Assembly (NCBI GenBank): GCA_026398575.1
Contig: JAPLSP010000009.1
Span: 1 to 64,000 of the forward strand
Source: Candidatus Sumerlaeota bacterium
GTDB lineage: Bacteria; Sumerlaeota; Sumerlaeia; JADFCT01
Direction of reading: 5' to 3'
DNA length: 64,000 bases
Positions within the stretch are counted from its first letter, which is position 1, and each line of letters opens with the position of its first letter. Positions 9,888 through 18,275 of this stretch are shown piece by piece. The position numbers and the translations under genes are program-made. A model generated the notes under the pieces. It was not told where the DNA came from. It was given only the letters and a program-made list of their open reading frames with translations, and ran no database searches.

Positions 9888-10190
9888 ATGGACGAAACCA
9901 CCGATCCCGAAACGGCGAATCCCTGCCATCCCGCCCTGGACCAGGCCGCGATAGACGCGCTGTTGCGGCGCGTGCAGGACCTTGAAGATACCGTGGAGGA
10001 GCTGATCGAAATTGCGCTGGTCAATCGCGCGGGGCTCTTGACGGCGCTGGCCAAGGGCGTCTATACGCGCGAAGAGTTGCGCAAGGCTTACGACCGCATT
10101 GAAATCGCGCACGAACGGGCGGTGGAGCAAGGCGAGGAATACTGCATCCTCCCCGGCGCCGCGGCGTACTTCCTGGAAAATGGCGCCTGA
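9888..10190 (+). CDS. Small hypothetical acidic protein
   Basis: A 100-residue soluble protein of unknown function, rich in Glu and Ala with a likely helical central part (LLRRVQDLEDTVEELIEIAL, coiled-coil-like) and a short C-terminal tail ending FLENGA. The open frame extends upstream through the AAGGAC repeat, but ATG 9888 with AAAGGAGAAAG 8 bases before it is the credible start. It sits between sat and the deleted alanine dehydrogenase. No homologue recognised. Confidence 0.6.
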   Translation: MDETTDPETANPCHPALDQAAIDALLRRVQDLEDTVEELIEIALVNRAGLLTALAKGVYTREELRKAYDRIEIAHERAVEQGEEYCILPGAAAYFLENGA

Positions 10191-10214
10191 TTCCCGAGCA
10201 ACAGGAGCGCAGCC

Positions 10215-10721
10215 ATGATTGTCGGCGTGCCGAAGGAAATCAAACCGGACGAAGTGATGCCCGCCAATGTGACGACGATCTATTGCGATCCGCATGCAGT
10301 ATCTGAATATATCCAACACGCCGATCTTGTCATCGGGGCGGTGCTGATTCCCGGAGCGCGGGCGCCGCGCCTTGTCACGCGCGAAATGCTGAAGACGATG
10401 CGTCCGGGCGCGGTGATCGTGGACGTTTGCATTGATCAGGGCGGCTGCGTGGAGACGGCGCGCCCGACAACGCATCGCGATCCGACCTACGTCGTGGACG
10501 GGATCGTGCACTATTGCGTCACGAACATGCCCGGCGCGGTCGGCCGCACCAGCACGCAGGCCTTGTGCAATGCGACGTTGTCCTACGCGCGCGAACTGGC
10601 GCGGATGGACGCCGAAGCTTTTGCGAGCCAGGACGCGGGGAGGGCAGCGGCGATCAACATGAAGGATGGATGTATCGTAAGCGCCGCGGTAGCGTCCTGC
10701 TTCCCGGATTTGCCGCATTGA
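10215..10721 (+). pseudogene. ald: Alanine dehydrogenase with large internal deletion
   Basis: The first ten residues (MIVGVPKEIK) are the typical Ald N-terminus; the sequence then jumps to the last part of the enzyme: ADLVIGAVLIPGARAP, VIVDVCIDQGG, VHYCVTNMPGAVGRTST and the C-terminal tail. About 200 of the usual roughly 370 residues are missing in frame, including the pyruvate-binding N-terminal domain and the GxGxxG nucleotide loop. The start codon keeps a GGAGCG ribosome site. A product may still be made (168 residues) but cannot be an alanine dehydrogenase. Confidence 0.85.
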
Positions 10722-10768
10722 TTTGATATAGAAAAGATAAATGGGCAAATGGCTTAAGCCGATGTCGA

Positions 10769-10957
10769 GAAGCCCGGCTAAAGCCGGCTGCAATGAATAA
10801 GACACCGGCTAAAGCCGGGTGCAAAGAAGAGCCGGCTGAAGCCCGGCTAAAACTTTTGGGAGTCAGTTTTTGCTATCTAAAATATTCTCTGGAATCACGG
10901 CAAGGGATTTTAGCCGGTCTTTAGCCGGCTCCTGTTTGCCCCCGGCTTTTAGCCGGT
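10769..10957. repeat. CCGGCTAAAGCCGG palindromic repeat cluster
   Basis: Five copies of a near-palindrome CCGGCTAAAGCCGG: three in one orientation (10769-10849), then two as TTTTAGCCGG forms (10909-10957). Each copy can form a 6-bp hairpin, and the groups can pair with each other. They occupy most of the 344-base gene-free stretch 10722-11065; nothing else is seen there. Confidence 0.85.
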
Positions 10958-11065
10958 GGGTAAGTTTAATAAAACAATGATGCAGCGCGCTTCAGCGCGG
11001 CTTCTCGAAATGCTTTAGCGTTATTACAATGCCGCCTATTCTGGATTTTTGGCAGATTGATTTTT

Positions 11066-12520
11066 ATGCGCGTTGCCTTTGTTTTAGATGACATCATTCT
11101 TGGCCATGAGCCGCTGGGCGTTATGACGCTGGCGGGCATGTTGATTGCGCACGGGCATGAGGTGGAATATTTCGCGCTTGGGCAAGCGGCGCAATATCCG
11201 GAGACCGCCGCGCGCGTCAGGGCGTTCGAGCCGCGCGTCATCGCTTATTCCTCCTCGACCGGCGTGCACAAGCGCTATGCGGAATTCAACCGGATCTACC
11301 GCAGGCAGGCGCCCGATGTGTTTTCAATCTTCGGCGGACCGCACGCGACGTTCTTTCCCGAATTCCTCGAAGAGCATCGCGACGAATTCAACGCCTTGTG
11401 CGTTGGCGAAGGCGAGCATGCGCTCCTGGAGCTCGTCGAAGCGCTCGAGCGCGGCAAAGACTATGGCGCGATCCAGAATTTGCACATCGTCATGCCGGAC
11501 GGCTCGATCCAGCGCAATCCCACGCGGTGCTTCTTGCAGGATTTGGATGAGCTGCCGTTGCCGGACCGCACGTTCGCAGAGCGTTTCCCGCAGCTGAAAG
11601 AAAGCGGAATCGGCTACATTATGGCGGGACGCGGATGCCCGTTCAATTGCTCGTTCTGCTTCAATCACGTGGCGCGCAACATCGCCGAGGGAACCTATGT
11701 GCGCTGGCGGCGGCAGGAGCGCGTCATCGCGGAACTACGCGAGCTGAAGGATAAATGGGGGCGGCGCTTCATCTCGTTTCAGGACGACACGCTGATCCTG
11801 AACAAGAAATGGTTTCTCGAATTCGCGGCGATGTATGGGCGCGAGATCGGGTTGCCCTATATGGCCCACGTGCGCGCGGACTACGTGGACCGCGAGATCG
11901 CCGATGCGCTCAAGGCGTCGAATTGCGTGCGCGCCGTCATGGGGCTGGAGACCGGCTCGGACTATCTGCGCAACGAAATCATGGGCAAGCGCGTCACCTC
12001 CGAGCAAATCCGCGTTGCCGCGCGCCTCATCACCGATCGCGGCATCGAGCTGCTGACGCAGAATATGTTCGGCGTGCCGGACGAAACGCCCGCCACCGTT
12101 CTCGATACGATTGGTCTCAACATCGAATGCAAAGCGGGGGCGATGGTGCTGAATTTTTTTCAACCGTATCCGCGCACGCGCCTGGCTGAGCAGGCGCAGC
12201 GCCTGGGGCTTTGGGATGGCAATCCGGACCACATCGAGGATTCGAGCCACTTTCACGTCGTCATCAATCTGAAACACAAAGACGTCATAGAGCCGCTGGC
12301 GCATTTGTCATTCTTGTTTGTGGACTATCCGTGGCTGTTCCGCCTGACGGCGCCCTTCTTGCGCGCAGCGATCGCCCTCGGCCTTCCCGCGCTTTGCAAG
12401 CCCGTCGCCCGGGCGCTGCTCTGGTACGACCGCCGCACGGCGCTCAAGCCTCCGCGCGGCTGCGGCTCGCGCTATCATCCGCCGGCATGTCTGAATCAAA
12501 CCCAAAGGGAAAGCGCTTGA
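11066..12520 (+). CDS. B12-binding-domain radical SAM protein
   Basis: A 484-residue radical SAM enzyme of the cobalamin-dependent class. The N-terminal 170 residues form a Rossmann-like B12-binding domain (GHEPLGVMTLAGMLIAHGHEV, SIFGGPHATFFPE). The radical SAM core follows with the cluster motif GCPFNCSFC and a GLETGSDYLRNEIMGK substrate strand. Members of this class modify lipids, hopanoids or secondary metabolites, but the substrate cannot be told. ATG 11066 is preferred to an in-frame TTG at 11057. The gene stands alone after the palindromic repeats. Confidence 0.85.
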   Translation: MRVAFVLDDIILGHEPLGVMTLAGMLIAHGHEVEYFALGQAAQYPETAARVRAFEPRVIAYSSSTGVHKRYAEFNRIYRRQAPDVFSIFGGPHATFFPEFLEEHRDEFNALCVGEGEHALLELVEALERGKDYGAIQNLHIVMPDGSIQRNPTRCFLQDLDELPLPDRTFAERFPQLKESGIGYIMAGRGCPFNCSFCFNHVARNIAEGTYVRWRRQERVIAELRELKDKWGRRFISFQDDTLILNKKWFLEFAAMYGREIGLPYMAHVRADYVDREIADALKASNCVRAVMGLETGSDYLRNEIMGKRVTSEQIRVAARLITDRGIELLTQNMFGVPDETPATVLDTIGLNIECKAGAMVLNFFQPYPRTRLAEQAQRLGLWDGNPDHIEDSSHFHVVINLKHKDVIEPLAHLSFLFVDYPWLFRLTAPFLRAAIALGLPALCKPVARALLWYDRRTALKPPRGCGSRYHPPACLNQTQRESA

Positions 12521-12575
12521 CTTCAGGCGGCAGCGGTTTGAAATTCATCGCCACAACGCAAGCGGGAGAAATATC

Positions 12576-12953
12576 ATGGGCCGAATTCGTCAAATGATTC
12601 GCATACAGGGCAAAGAAAGCTGGACTTTGTTCGATTCCGGCGCAAGGAACACCTATATAACTCCCAGCGTTGCAGAAGGACTGACGACCACGAATCTGCC
12701 CCAGCCAACGCACATGAAACTCGAAGGCGAGACGAAAACTTCGTCACGCACAGCGCTTCTGGTGGGCGAGATTGCCGGCAAAGCTTTCCATACCGAGGCG
12801 ATGGTAATTGACCATATTGGGAATGACGAGGATGGAAACGACATTGAAGTGCTCTTTGGGGCTTTGGCAATGCAGCAATGGGGTATCCGGCTTGCAGTGG
12901 CCGAGGAAGAGCTGGATTTGTCTCATTATCCCGAAGAGTTTGTCGAATATTGA
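12576..12953 (+). CDS. Retropepsin-like aspartic protease domain protein
   Basis: A 125-residue soluble protein. LFDSGARNTYI matches the active-site DSGA/DTGA motif of clan AA (retropepsin-like) aspartyl proteases, with a second hydrophobic-Gly segment (IEVLFGALAMQQWGIRL) where the family has its ILG-type strand. Such single-domain proteins act as dimers. A GGGAGAAA ribosome site precedes the ATG. Substrate unknown. Confidence 0.65.
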   Translation: MGRIRQMIRIQGKESWTLFDSGARNTYITPSVAEGLTTTNLPQPTHMKLEGETKTSSRTALLVGEIAGKAFHTEAMVIDHIGNDEDGNDIEVLFGALAMQQWGIRLAVAEEELDLSHYPEEFVEY

Positions 12954-12984
12954 AAATCAGCAGAAAATATTTAAGGATGCTCTC

Positions 12985-15063
12985 ATGGCGCCAACGCGAA
13001 TGATGAAGCTTTGTCTTAGTTCCGTTTTTCTCCACTTTTTATTTTTTGCTTTCGCTGCAATCTCCGCGTCAGGCTTCGCCGCCGAGGCGATTCCCGCGAT
13101 GAGCGCGCAGTGGAGCCGGGCGCTCGAACCGCTGCGGACCATGCCCGTGCAGGACACCGGCTTTGTGCGCAGCGGCGTCACGTTCGCCGAAAACTATTGG
13201 CTGGCCATCTATGGCAAGATTCCCATCCGCGGAACGTCGCCCCTGTGGGGCGTTTTATGGCTGATGAGCGATCCGCAAAAGGCCGCCGATATTCCCCTTC
13301 TCAAGATCGAGCACCCCAGGCTGGCCGAATTTTTCGGCGGCGCTACGCGCATCAGCCTGAATGCATATCACAAAAGAATGGACGATCCCGCTTTGCAGGA
13401 GCAAATACGCTCCCTCGCCATGGACGCTTCGGGATCGGGCAAGGCATTTCTCGAACTGGCAACGCGGGCCGAGCGGCTGGAAAACCTCGAAGAGGATTTT
13501 TCGATTCTTCCCTTTGAAGGAGAATGGATGTCGCCAGCGCAGTGGCAAGCCAAACAGGATACGGCGAAGGCGCTCGCGGCAGGCGCGGCGGCGGCACGCG
13601 CCAAAGCGCCGGCCGGCGATCCGCTCGACGAGGCGATCCTCAAGCAATGGGAGGCGCTCAAGGCCGCGTTGCGCAAAGACGATCCCGCGGCGGGCGCCCA
13701 AGCCGCTCAGGCATTGACTGAGGCCATCGCTCAAGCTGCGCAATCGAGGCGGATTGCGCTTCCCCGCCTCGGATTGGACGCGTTCTATCATGAGCATCAT
13801 CCTTTCAAGAAATCCGCATTCTTCTATCTTCTCGCAGCCATCTGCTACGGCGTGGCGTTGATGAGGAGACAGAAGCCAGGAGGCAGGAGCCAGGAGACAG
13901 GAGACAGGGAGAGAGGAGACGCGGAGAGAGGAGACGCGGAGAGAGGAGATGTGCAGACACAAAGAAGGCCAGCGCTAAGTCCGTGTCAGTCCGTGTCGGT
14001 CCGTGTCGGTCCGTGGGAGGCAAGGGATCGAGGGGCTGAAGTAACATGGTATTTTGCGATGGCGGGCATTGTGATGTTGGTCGTGGGTTTGGCCGAGCAA
14101 ATTCTTGGGATCACTGCGCGCTGGATGATCTCAGGCCGCGCGCCGCTCTCGGACATGTATGAGTCATTCACCTTCGCTACCGCGGGAATGATCCTGGTGG
14201 CTTTGGGATTTGAGCTGTTCCAAGCGCAGCGTCGGCGAAGTTGGAAGACGGCAGGCGCAGAGTCAGGGGCCAGGGGTCAGGGGTCAGGGGTCAGGGAGAG
14301 GGGAGACGCGGAGAGGGGAGACGCGGAGAGGGGAGACGCGGAGAGGGGAGACGCGGAGACGCGGAGAGGAAAGACGCGAAGAAGGCCAGCGGCCAGTCCG
14401 CGTCAGTCCGTGCCAGTCCGTGTCGGTCCGTGTGAGCCGCGGGATAAACTCGGAACTCGGAACTCGGAACTCGGAACTCGGAACTCGGAACTCGGAACTC
14501 AATATCTGGCGGGTTTCAGCGCCGCGTTACTGGGCTTTGTTTTTATGATCCTGGCGCATAAACTGCCGATCTTCGACAGCAAGATTCGCCCGATCCTGCC
14601 CGCCTTGCAATCCAGCTGGTTGACCTATCACGTCATCACGATCATGCTTAGTTATGCGGCCTTCGCCCTTTCTTTCTTCGCTTCGCTTTGCTACCTCGGC
14701 AAGGACGCGTTGGGCGGCGACAACTCGTCCATCCCGCTCGCGCGCTTCTTGCCTTCGCTTGAAGCGCTCGATGTTTTCAACTACAAGATCATCGCCGTCG
14801 GCTTTCCATTGCTGACGTTGGGCATCATTCTGGGCGCGGTCTGGGCCAGTACGGCGTGGGGGCGGCCCTGGGGATTCGATCCGAAAGAGACCTGGTCCGC
14901 CGTCACGTGGCTGGTTTACGCGATCTATCTGCATATCCGTTTTATCGGCGGTTGGAAGGGGCGGGGCGCCGCGATCGTTGCGCTGATCGGCTTCTTATGC
15001 GTATTGTTCACTTATCTCGGAGTCAACTTCCTCCTGCCGAGCATTCACAGCTATGCGCGGTAG
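12985..15063 (+). CDS. ccsA: System II cytochrome c biogenesis protein CcsA with two repeat insertions
   Basis: Heme-handling integral membrane protein of the Ccs (ResBC) cytochrome c maturation system. A signal-like N-terminus (ATG 12985, AAGGATG upstream) leads to a 280-residue periplasmic region, then membrane helices. The tryptophan-rich heme motif is AWGRPWGFDPKETWS, and a conserved His lies in YHVITIMLSYAAFAL. Two long in-frame low-complexity insertions occur: 13863-14032 between the first two helices and 14257-14505 between the third and fourth, each directly after a basic segment (MRRQKPGG, QRRRSWK), so probably in cytoplasmic loops. At 692 residues it is longer than usual for CcsA mainly because of the N-terminal domain and these inserts. 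No CcsB/ResB is adjacent. Confidence 0.9.
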   Translation: MAPTRMMKLCLSSVFLHFLFFAFAAISASGFAAEAIPAMSAQWSRALEPLRTMPVQDTGFVRSGVTFAENYWLAIYGKIPIRGTSPLWGVLWLMSDPQKAADIPLLKIEHPRLAEFFGGATRISLNAYHKRMDDPALQEQIRSLAMDASGSGKAFLELATRAERLENLEEDFSILPFEGEWMSPAQWQAKQDTAKALAAGAAAARAKAPAGDPLDEAILKQWEALKAALRKDDPAAGAQAAQALTEAIAQAAQSRRIALPRLGLDAFYHEHHPFKKSAFFYLLAAICYGVALMRRQKPGGRSQETGDRERGDAERGDAERGDVQTQRRPALSPCQSVSVRVGPWEARDRGAEVTWYFAMAGIVMLVVGLAEQILGITARWMISGRAPLSDMYESFTFATAGMILVALGFELFQAQRRRSWKTAGAESGARGQGSGVRERGDAERGDAERGDAERGDAETRRGKTRRRPAASPRQSVPVRVGPCEPRDKLGTRNSELGTRNSELGTQYLAGFSAALLGFVFMILAHKLPIFDSKIRPILPALQSSWLTYHVITIMLSYAAFALSFFASLCYLGKDALGGDNSSIPLARFLPSLEALDVFNYKIIAVGFPLLTLGIILGAVWASTAWGRPWGFDPKETWSAVTWLVYAIYLHIRFIGGWKGRGAAIVALIGFLCVLFTYLGVNFLLPSIHSYAR
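13863..14032 (+). repeat. First composite repeat insertion in ccsA
   Basis: Order of modules: CAGGAGRCAGGAG repeats, GAGAGAGGAGACGCG 15-mers (translated ERGDA), a linker AAGAAGGCCAGCG, and GTCCGTGTCA decamers (translated as a VRVSPCQSVS cycle). The frame stays open throughout. Confidence 0.9.
14257..14505 (+). repeat. Second composite repeat insertion in ccsA
   Basis: GGGGTCA heptamers, then GAGAGGGGAGACGCG 15-mers (ERGDA), the same AAGAAGGCCAGCG linker and GTCCGTGTCA decamers as the first insertion, and finally six or so perfect GGAACTC heptamers (translated SELGTRN). The shared linker and module order show that both insertions derive from a common composite. Confidence 0.95.
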
Positions 15064-15075
15064 GCCGCAACCAAA

Positions 15076-15208
15076 AATGTAAAATGTAAAATGAAAATCT
15101 CAAAATGAGATAGCGAGTGGCAGGCGTAAGATGCTGGACGGCGCGAACCTGTTTCCGGGATAGGCTATCATTTTACATTTCTCATTTTACATTTTTCATT
15201 TTACATTG
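15076..15208. repeat. AAAATGT heptamer arrays in inverted arrangement
   Basis: Direct AAAATGT copies (15076-15108) and complementary ACATTTT/CATTTTAC copies (15167-15208) flank a 60-base unique core. This family contains a TAA when read through and is confined to the intergenic space between ccsA and the next gene. No gene is seen in the 180-base gap. Confidence 0.85.
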
Positions 15209-15243
15209 AATGGCAGTTTGCCACGCCAGACTTTTGTATTGAT

Positions 15244-16344
15244 ATGAAAATTCTTTTTTCCCGCGATGAATGGAAAGGCCTTTTCCGCAAGCCCTGCTTG
15301 CGGGTGATGACGATATTTGTCACGAATCGCTGCGATTCGCGCTGCGTCAGCTGCTTCGCCTGGCGGCAGTTGAATACGGACGCCGATCCGCTGACGCTGG
15401 AGGAGTATCGCAAGATCGCCGCGCGCATGGCGCCCATCGAAAACATGATGTTCACCGGCGGCGAACCGACGCTCGCTCCTCACCTGACGGAAGTGATCGG
15501 CATCCTTGCGCCCAGGCCGGAGCAATCCGTCACGATGCCGACCAATGGATTGAAGCCGGACCGCGTCGAGCGGATTGTCCGCGAAATCCTAGCGCGCCCG
15601 CGTATGGCGCCCGTGTTGGCCGGCGTATCGCTGGATGGGCCTGAGCCGGTCCATGACGCGATTCGCGGCGTGAAAGGTTCGTATCAGGCCGCAATGGAAA
15701 CGCTGCGCAGGCTCTCGCCGCTGCGCCGGGAATATCCCAACTTTCAGTTGACCTCGCTGACGGTGGTCATGAATCGCAATCAGGACGTGGTCGCTGGCTT
15801 GCTGCGGCAGATTGCGGCCACGGGGCTGGTGGATTATTTGACGGTGGACGTTTTGCGCGGCGCGCCGCCGGACCCCGACGTTCAACCCCCGGCGCTCGAA
15901 AAGCTGGAAGCGGCGCAGGCGCAAGCGCTGGCTTTGAATGCCGATCTGCTGGCCAAGCGATTCCCGCAGCTGGCTGCGACGATGCTTTCGCACTTCAAGG
16001 CGCTCTTTCGCCACCAGGTCAAAGTGCTGCGCTCCAAGCGGCTGGAGCTGCGGTGTATGGCGGGCGAAGTGACGGCGGTGTTGGAGGTGGATGGTTGCGT
16101 GCGCTTGTGCGAAATGCTCGATCCGGTGGGCAACGTCCGCGACTATGATTATGACTTCATGAAGGTCTGGCATTGCGACGCTGCGCAACGGCAACGCGCT
16201 TCAATCCGCGCAGGCCGCTGCCTCTGCACGCACTGCGTCAACCTCGGCCACAGCGTCCCCTTCAACTTCCGCGCCGAATTCGTGCGCCTCCTGGACCAGC
16301 GGCAGTTCCAATCGGCATTGGCTTCAAAGCGGAGTTTGGAATAA
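15244..16344 (+). CDS. Radical SAM protein with SPASM-like C-terminus
   Basis: A 366-residue radical SAM enzyme. The cluster motif is CDSRCVSCF near residue 30, followed by MFTGGEPTLAPH (the SAM-contacting GGE) and VLAGVSLDGPEPVHDAIRG. The C-terminal third contains several cysteines (CMAGEVTAVLEVDGCVRLCE and CLCTHC) in a SPASM/twitch-like auxiliary-cluster arrangement, as in peptide- or sugar-modifying enzymes. No precursor peptide gene is obvious beside it. Function beyond the class is unknown. Confidence 0.85.
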   Translation: MKILFSRDEWKGLFRKPCLRVMTIFVTNRCDSRCVSCFAWRQLNTDADPLTLEEYRKIAARMAPIENMMFTGGEPTLAPHLTEVIGILAPRPEQSVTMPTNGLKPDRVERIVREILARPRMAPVLAGVSLDGPEPVHDAIRGVKGSYQAAMETLRRLSPLRREYPNFQLTSLTVVMNRNQDVVAGLLRQIAATGLVDYLTVDVLRGAPPDPDVQPPALEKLEAAQAQALALNADLLAKRFPQLAATMLSHFKALFRHQVKVLRSKRLELRCMAGEVTAVLEVDGCVRLCEMLDPVGNVRDYDYDFMKVWHCDAAQRQRASIRAGRCLCTHCVNLGHSVPFNFRAEFVRLLDQRQFQSALASKRSLE

Positions 16345-16390
16345 TTCTGAGTCAGAGCACTAAGGCCCGTCGTTTCTTGATAGATAACTA

Positions 16391-17107
16391 CTATTCTTTA
16401 TACAGAAACGATTCGAAGAACGCCTTGACCGCGGGCGAATCGCGCTGGGCGGGGTCGGGGCTTTGGAAGGCCAGCTGGAAAAAATATGGCGCCGCGATAA
16501 TGTACTCATATCGCCCATACAACGTCTTGCCCTTGACTTCTCCCGCAGGAGTTCCTGTCGTTGCGGCAGATTCCTTCGATCCCGCGCCGGCCGCCACTTT
16601 GACAGCCTCTTCAGCGGGCGCCTGAAGCCATAACCGGCGGCACGGTTCTCCGCGCATGGTGAAATCCTCCTCTTTTTCTTCGGTCCCTCCCATCTGCCTG
16701 CACGCGTCGCGCACGGCGATATTCAGGTAAGAATCCTTGGCGATCCGATCGAAGAACAGCGGATACATCTTATTCCACCCCACCAGGCACAGCCGCCCGT
16801 CATTGGTTTGGGATAGCCAGCGGGTGGTGGTGGAGTCTCTGTCTTCATTGCGCATGACCGTAGGCGCTGGCATGAAGGCCGGGAGCACAATGCGAATCTT
16901 GTTGTCAAAAGTATGAATGAGGATTCCCTGGGAAGTGGCCACGGCTTCGTCCAATGCGGCTGCGGCAGGCGCCTGGGCAGCTTCCTTCGCGGTTTTGGCT
17001 GTTTCTTTCGTCTTGGCGGGCGCCTTGGGCGGCGGCGGCGGCGGGGGTTCGCAGCCGAGGATCGCGCTTGCGATAACGATAACAATGAGCGATAATAGAC
17101 GCTGCAT
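16391..17107 (-). CDS. Hypothetical lipoprotein
   Basis: A 238-residue exported lipoprotein: hydrophobic N-terminus followed by the lipobox SAILGC, then a proline run and an Ala/Lys-rich linker that would span periplasm. The remaining 170 residues form an unrecognised globular domain (RIVLPAFMPAP, LCLVGWNKMYPLFF, YGRYEYIIAAPYFFQLAF) that may resemble stress or lipid-sensing lipoproteins. AGGAG precedes the ATG. Convergent with the radical SAM gene. Confidence 0.65.
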   Translation of the reverse strand: MQRLLSLIVIVIASAILGCEPPPPPPPKAPAKTKETAKTAKEAAQAPAAAALDEAVATSQGILIHTFDNKIRIVLPAFMPAPTVMRNEDRDSTTTRWLSQTNDGRLCLVGWNKMYPLFFDRIAKDSYLNIAVRDACRQMGGTEEKEEDFTMRGEPCRRLWLQAPAEEAVKVAAGAGSKESAATTGTPAGEVKGKTLYGRYEYIIAAPYFFQLAFQSPDPAQRDSPAVKAFFESFLYKE

Positions 17108-17222
17108 AACAACATACTCCTCTTGCGGAATCGCCGGGAGAGCATCCCCCTGTAACGGCGCAAATGTTAGAGAAGCTGCCGGTTACAATTCAAGGCGCAA
17201 AGTTTGGAAGGAGGCAAGAGTC

Positions 17223-17327
17223 ATGGATTTTTGGGAAGTGGTTCGCTCGCGCCGCAGCATCCGGGCGTTTTCTCATGAGCCGGTTTCGCCCACGGAAGAA
17301 ACCTTCAGAGGAGACAAAGCCAGGTAG
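17223..17327 (+). pseudogene. Nitroreductase N-terminal stub
   Basis: Behind a strong GGAAGGAGG ribosome site the frame reads MDFWEVVRSRRSIRAFSHEP, the characteristic start of FMN-dependent nitroreductases, for about 26 residues. Homology then ends abruptly (TFRGDKAR, stop) just before the ribosome site of the comEA-like gene. About 150 residues of the normal protein are absent. It is a deletion remnant, although it would still be translated efficiently. Confidence 0.75.
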
Positions 17328-17329
17328 CC

Positions 17330-18214
17330 ATGGCCGGACGATTTCGCACATTGTTCGACGGCATGACCCGAACCGAACAGCGCGTGCTGATCGGGTTGAT
17401 CCTTGTGGCGTCGGCGGCGGTGGCCGTGCGGCATGGCTTTTATGGCGGCCGGGATGATTTTCAGCTGATCGCCACTTACGATGAGGAAAACAAGAAGTGG
17501 ACCAGGGCGCCGGGCGCCGCCGAGGCGAACGCGCAGGGCATCTCAGCGGTTTCGGGCGGCGCCCTTTCACAGTCTCAGATGCTTCCCGGAGGAAAAACGG
17601 ACCTGAATACCGCCTCGGAAGGACAGATGATTTCCATCCCCGGCCTTGGGCCCGCCAAGGCGCGCGACGTGATCAGCTATCGCCAGCAGCACGGGCCGTT
17701 TCGCTCCATCGAGGATCTGGACAAAGTCGCCGGAATAGGCCCGAAGACCATTGACCATTTGCGTCCTTATCTCGCGGTTGGCTCGCTGGCGTCATCGCAG
17801 GCAAGCCTTGCAGCGAACTCCTCCGAAACCGTAGTCCAGGTGGAATCGCCATCTTCTCAAAGTCAATCCGCCTCAAACGCGGCGCGGCCAGACGCGGCCG
17901 TTTCCGGCGCCGGCAATATCGCCACGCCGAAAGCCACCCCAGTCAAAGCAGTTTCCCCAACGCCAGCTGCTGCAAAATCCACATCCGGTCCTCCCGGGAA
18001 ATCAGCGGGCGCCGCGCGCATCAATATCAATACGGCGTCCCAGAGCGAACTGGAAAGCCTGCCGGGCATCGGGCCGACGCTGGCTGCTCGCATCATCGAA
18101 TATCGCAAAGCGCATGGCGCCTTTAAAAGTCTTTCGGAGCTGGATCAAGTCAGCGGGATCGGCGCCAAAAGGCTCAGCCAGATTGAGCCGCTGGTTACGG
18201 TGGGGGGAAAATAG
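17330..18214 (+). CDS. ComEA-like protein with two helix-hairpin-helix domains
   Basis: A 294-residue protein with one N-terminal membrane helix (VLIGLILVASAAVAV) and two ComEA-type DNA-binding HhH domains: TDLNTASEGQMISIPGLGPA...VAGIGPKTIDHLRPYL (about 85-145) and ININTASQSELESLPGIGPT...VSGIGAKRLSQIEPLV (about 228-290), joined by a Ser/Ala/Pro linker. Single-domain ComEA binds incoming DNA in natural competence; the doubled form could do the same or act in DNA repair at the membrane. It starts 3 bases after the nitroreductase stub and probably shares its transcript. Confidence 0.85.
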   Translation: MAGRFRTLFDGMTRTEQRVLIGLILVASAAVAVRHGFYGGRDDFQLIATYDEENKKWTRAPGAAEANAQGISAVSGGALSQSQMLPGGKTDLNTASEGQMISIPGLGPAKARDVISYRQQHGPFRSIEDLDKVAGIGPKTIDHLRPYLAVGSLASSQASLAANSSETVVQVESPSSQSQSASNAARPDAAVSGAGNIATPKATPVKAVSPTPAAAKSTSGPPGKSAGAARININTASQSELESLPGIGPTLAARIIEYRKAHGAFKSLSELDQVSGIGAKRLSQIEPLVTVGGK

Positions 18215-18218
18215 GGGG

Positions 18219-18257
18219 GCAAGGGACGCAAGGGACCCAAGGGACGGAAGGGACGAG
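18219..18257. repeat. AAGGGACGC nonamer array
   Basis: Four to five tandem AAGGGACGC/AAGGGACCC units between convergent genes. A 9-nt family distinct from, but similar in design to, the AAGGACATC arrays. Confidence 0.8.
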
Positions 18258-18275
18258 GGGGCTGCTGTGAAAATT

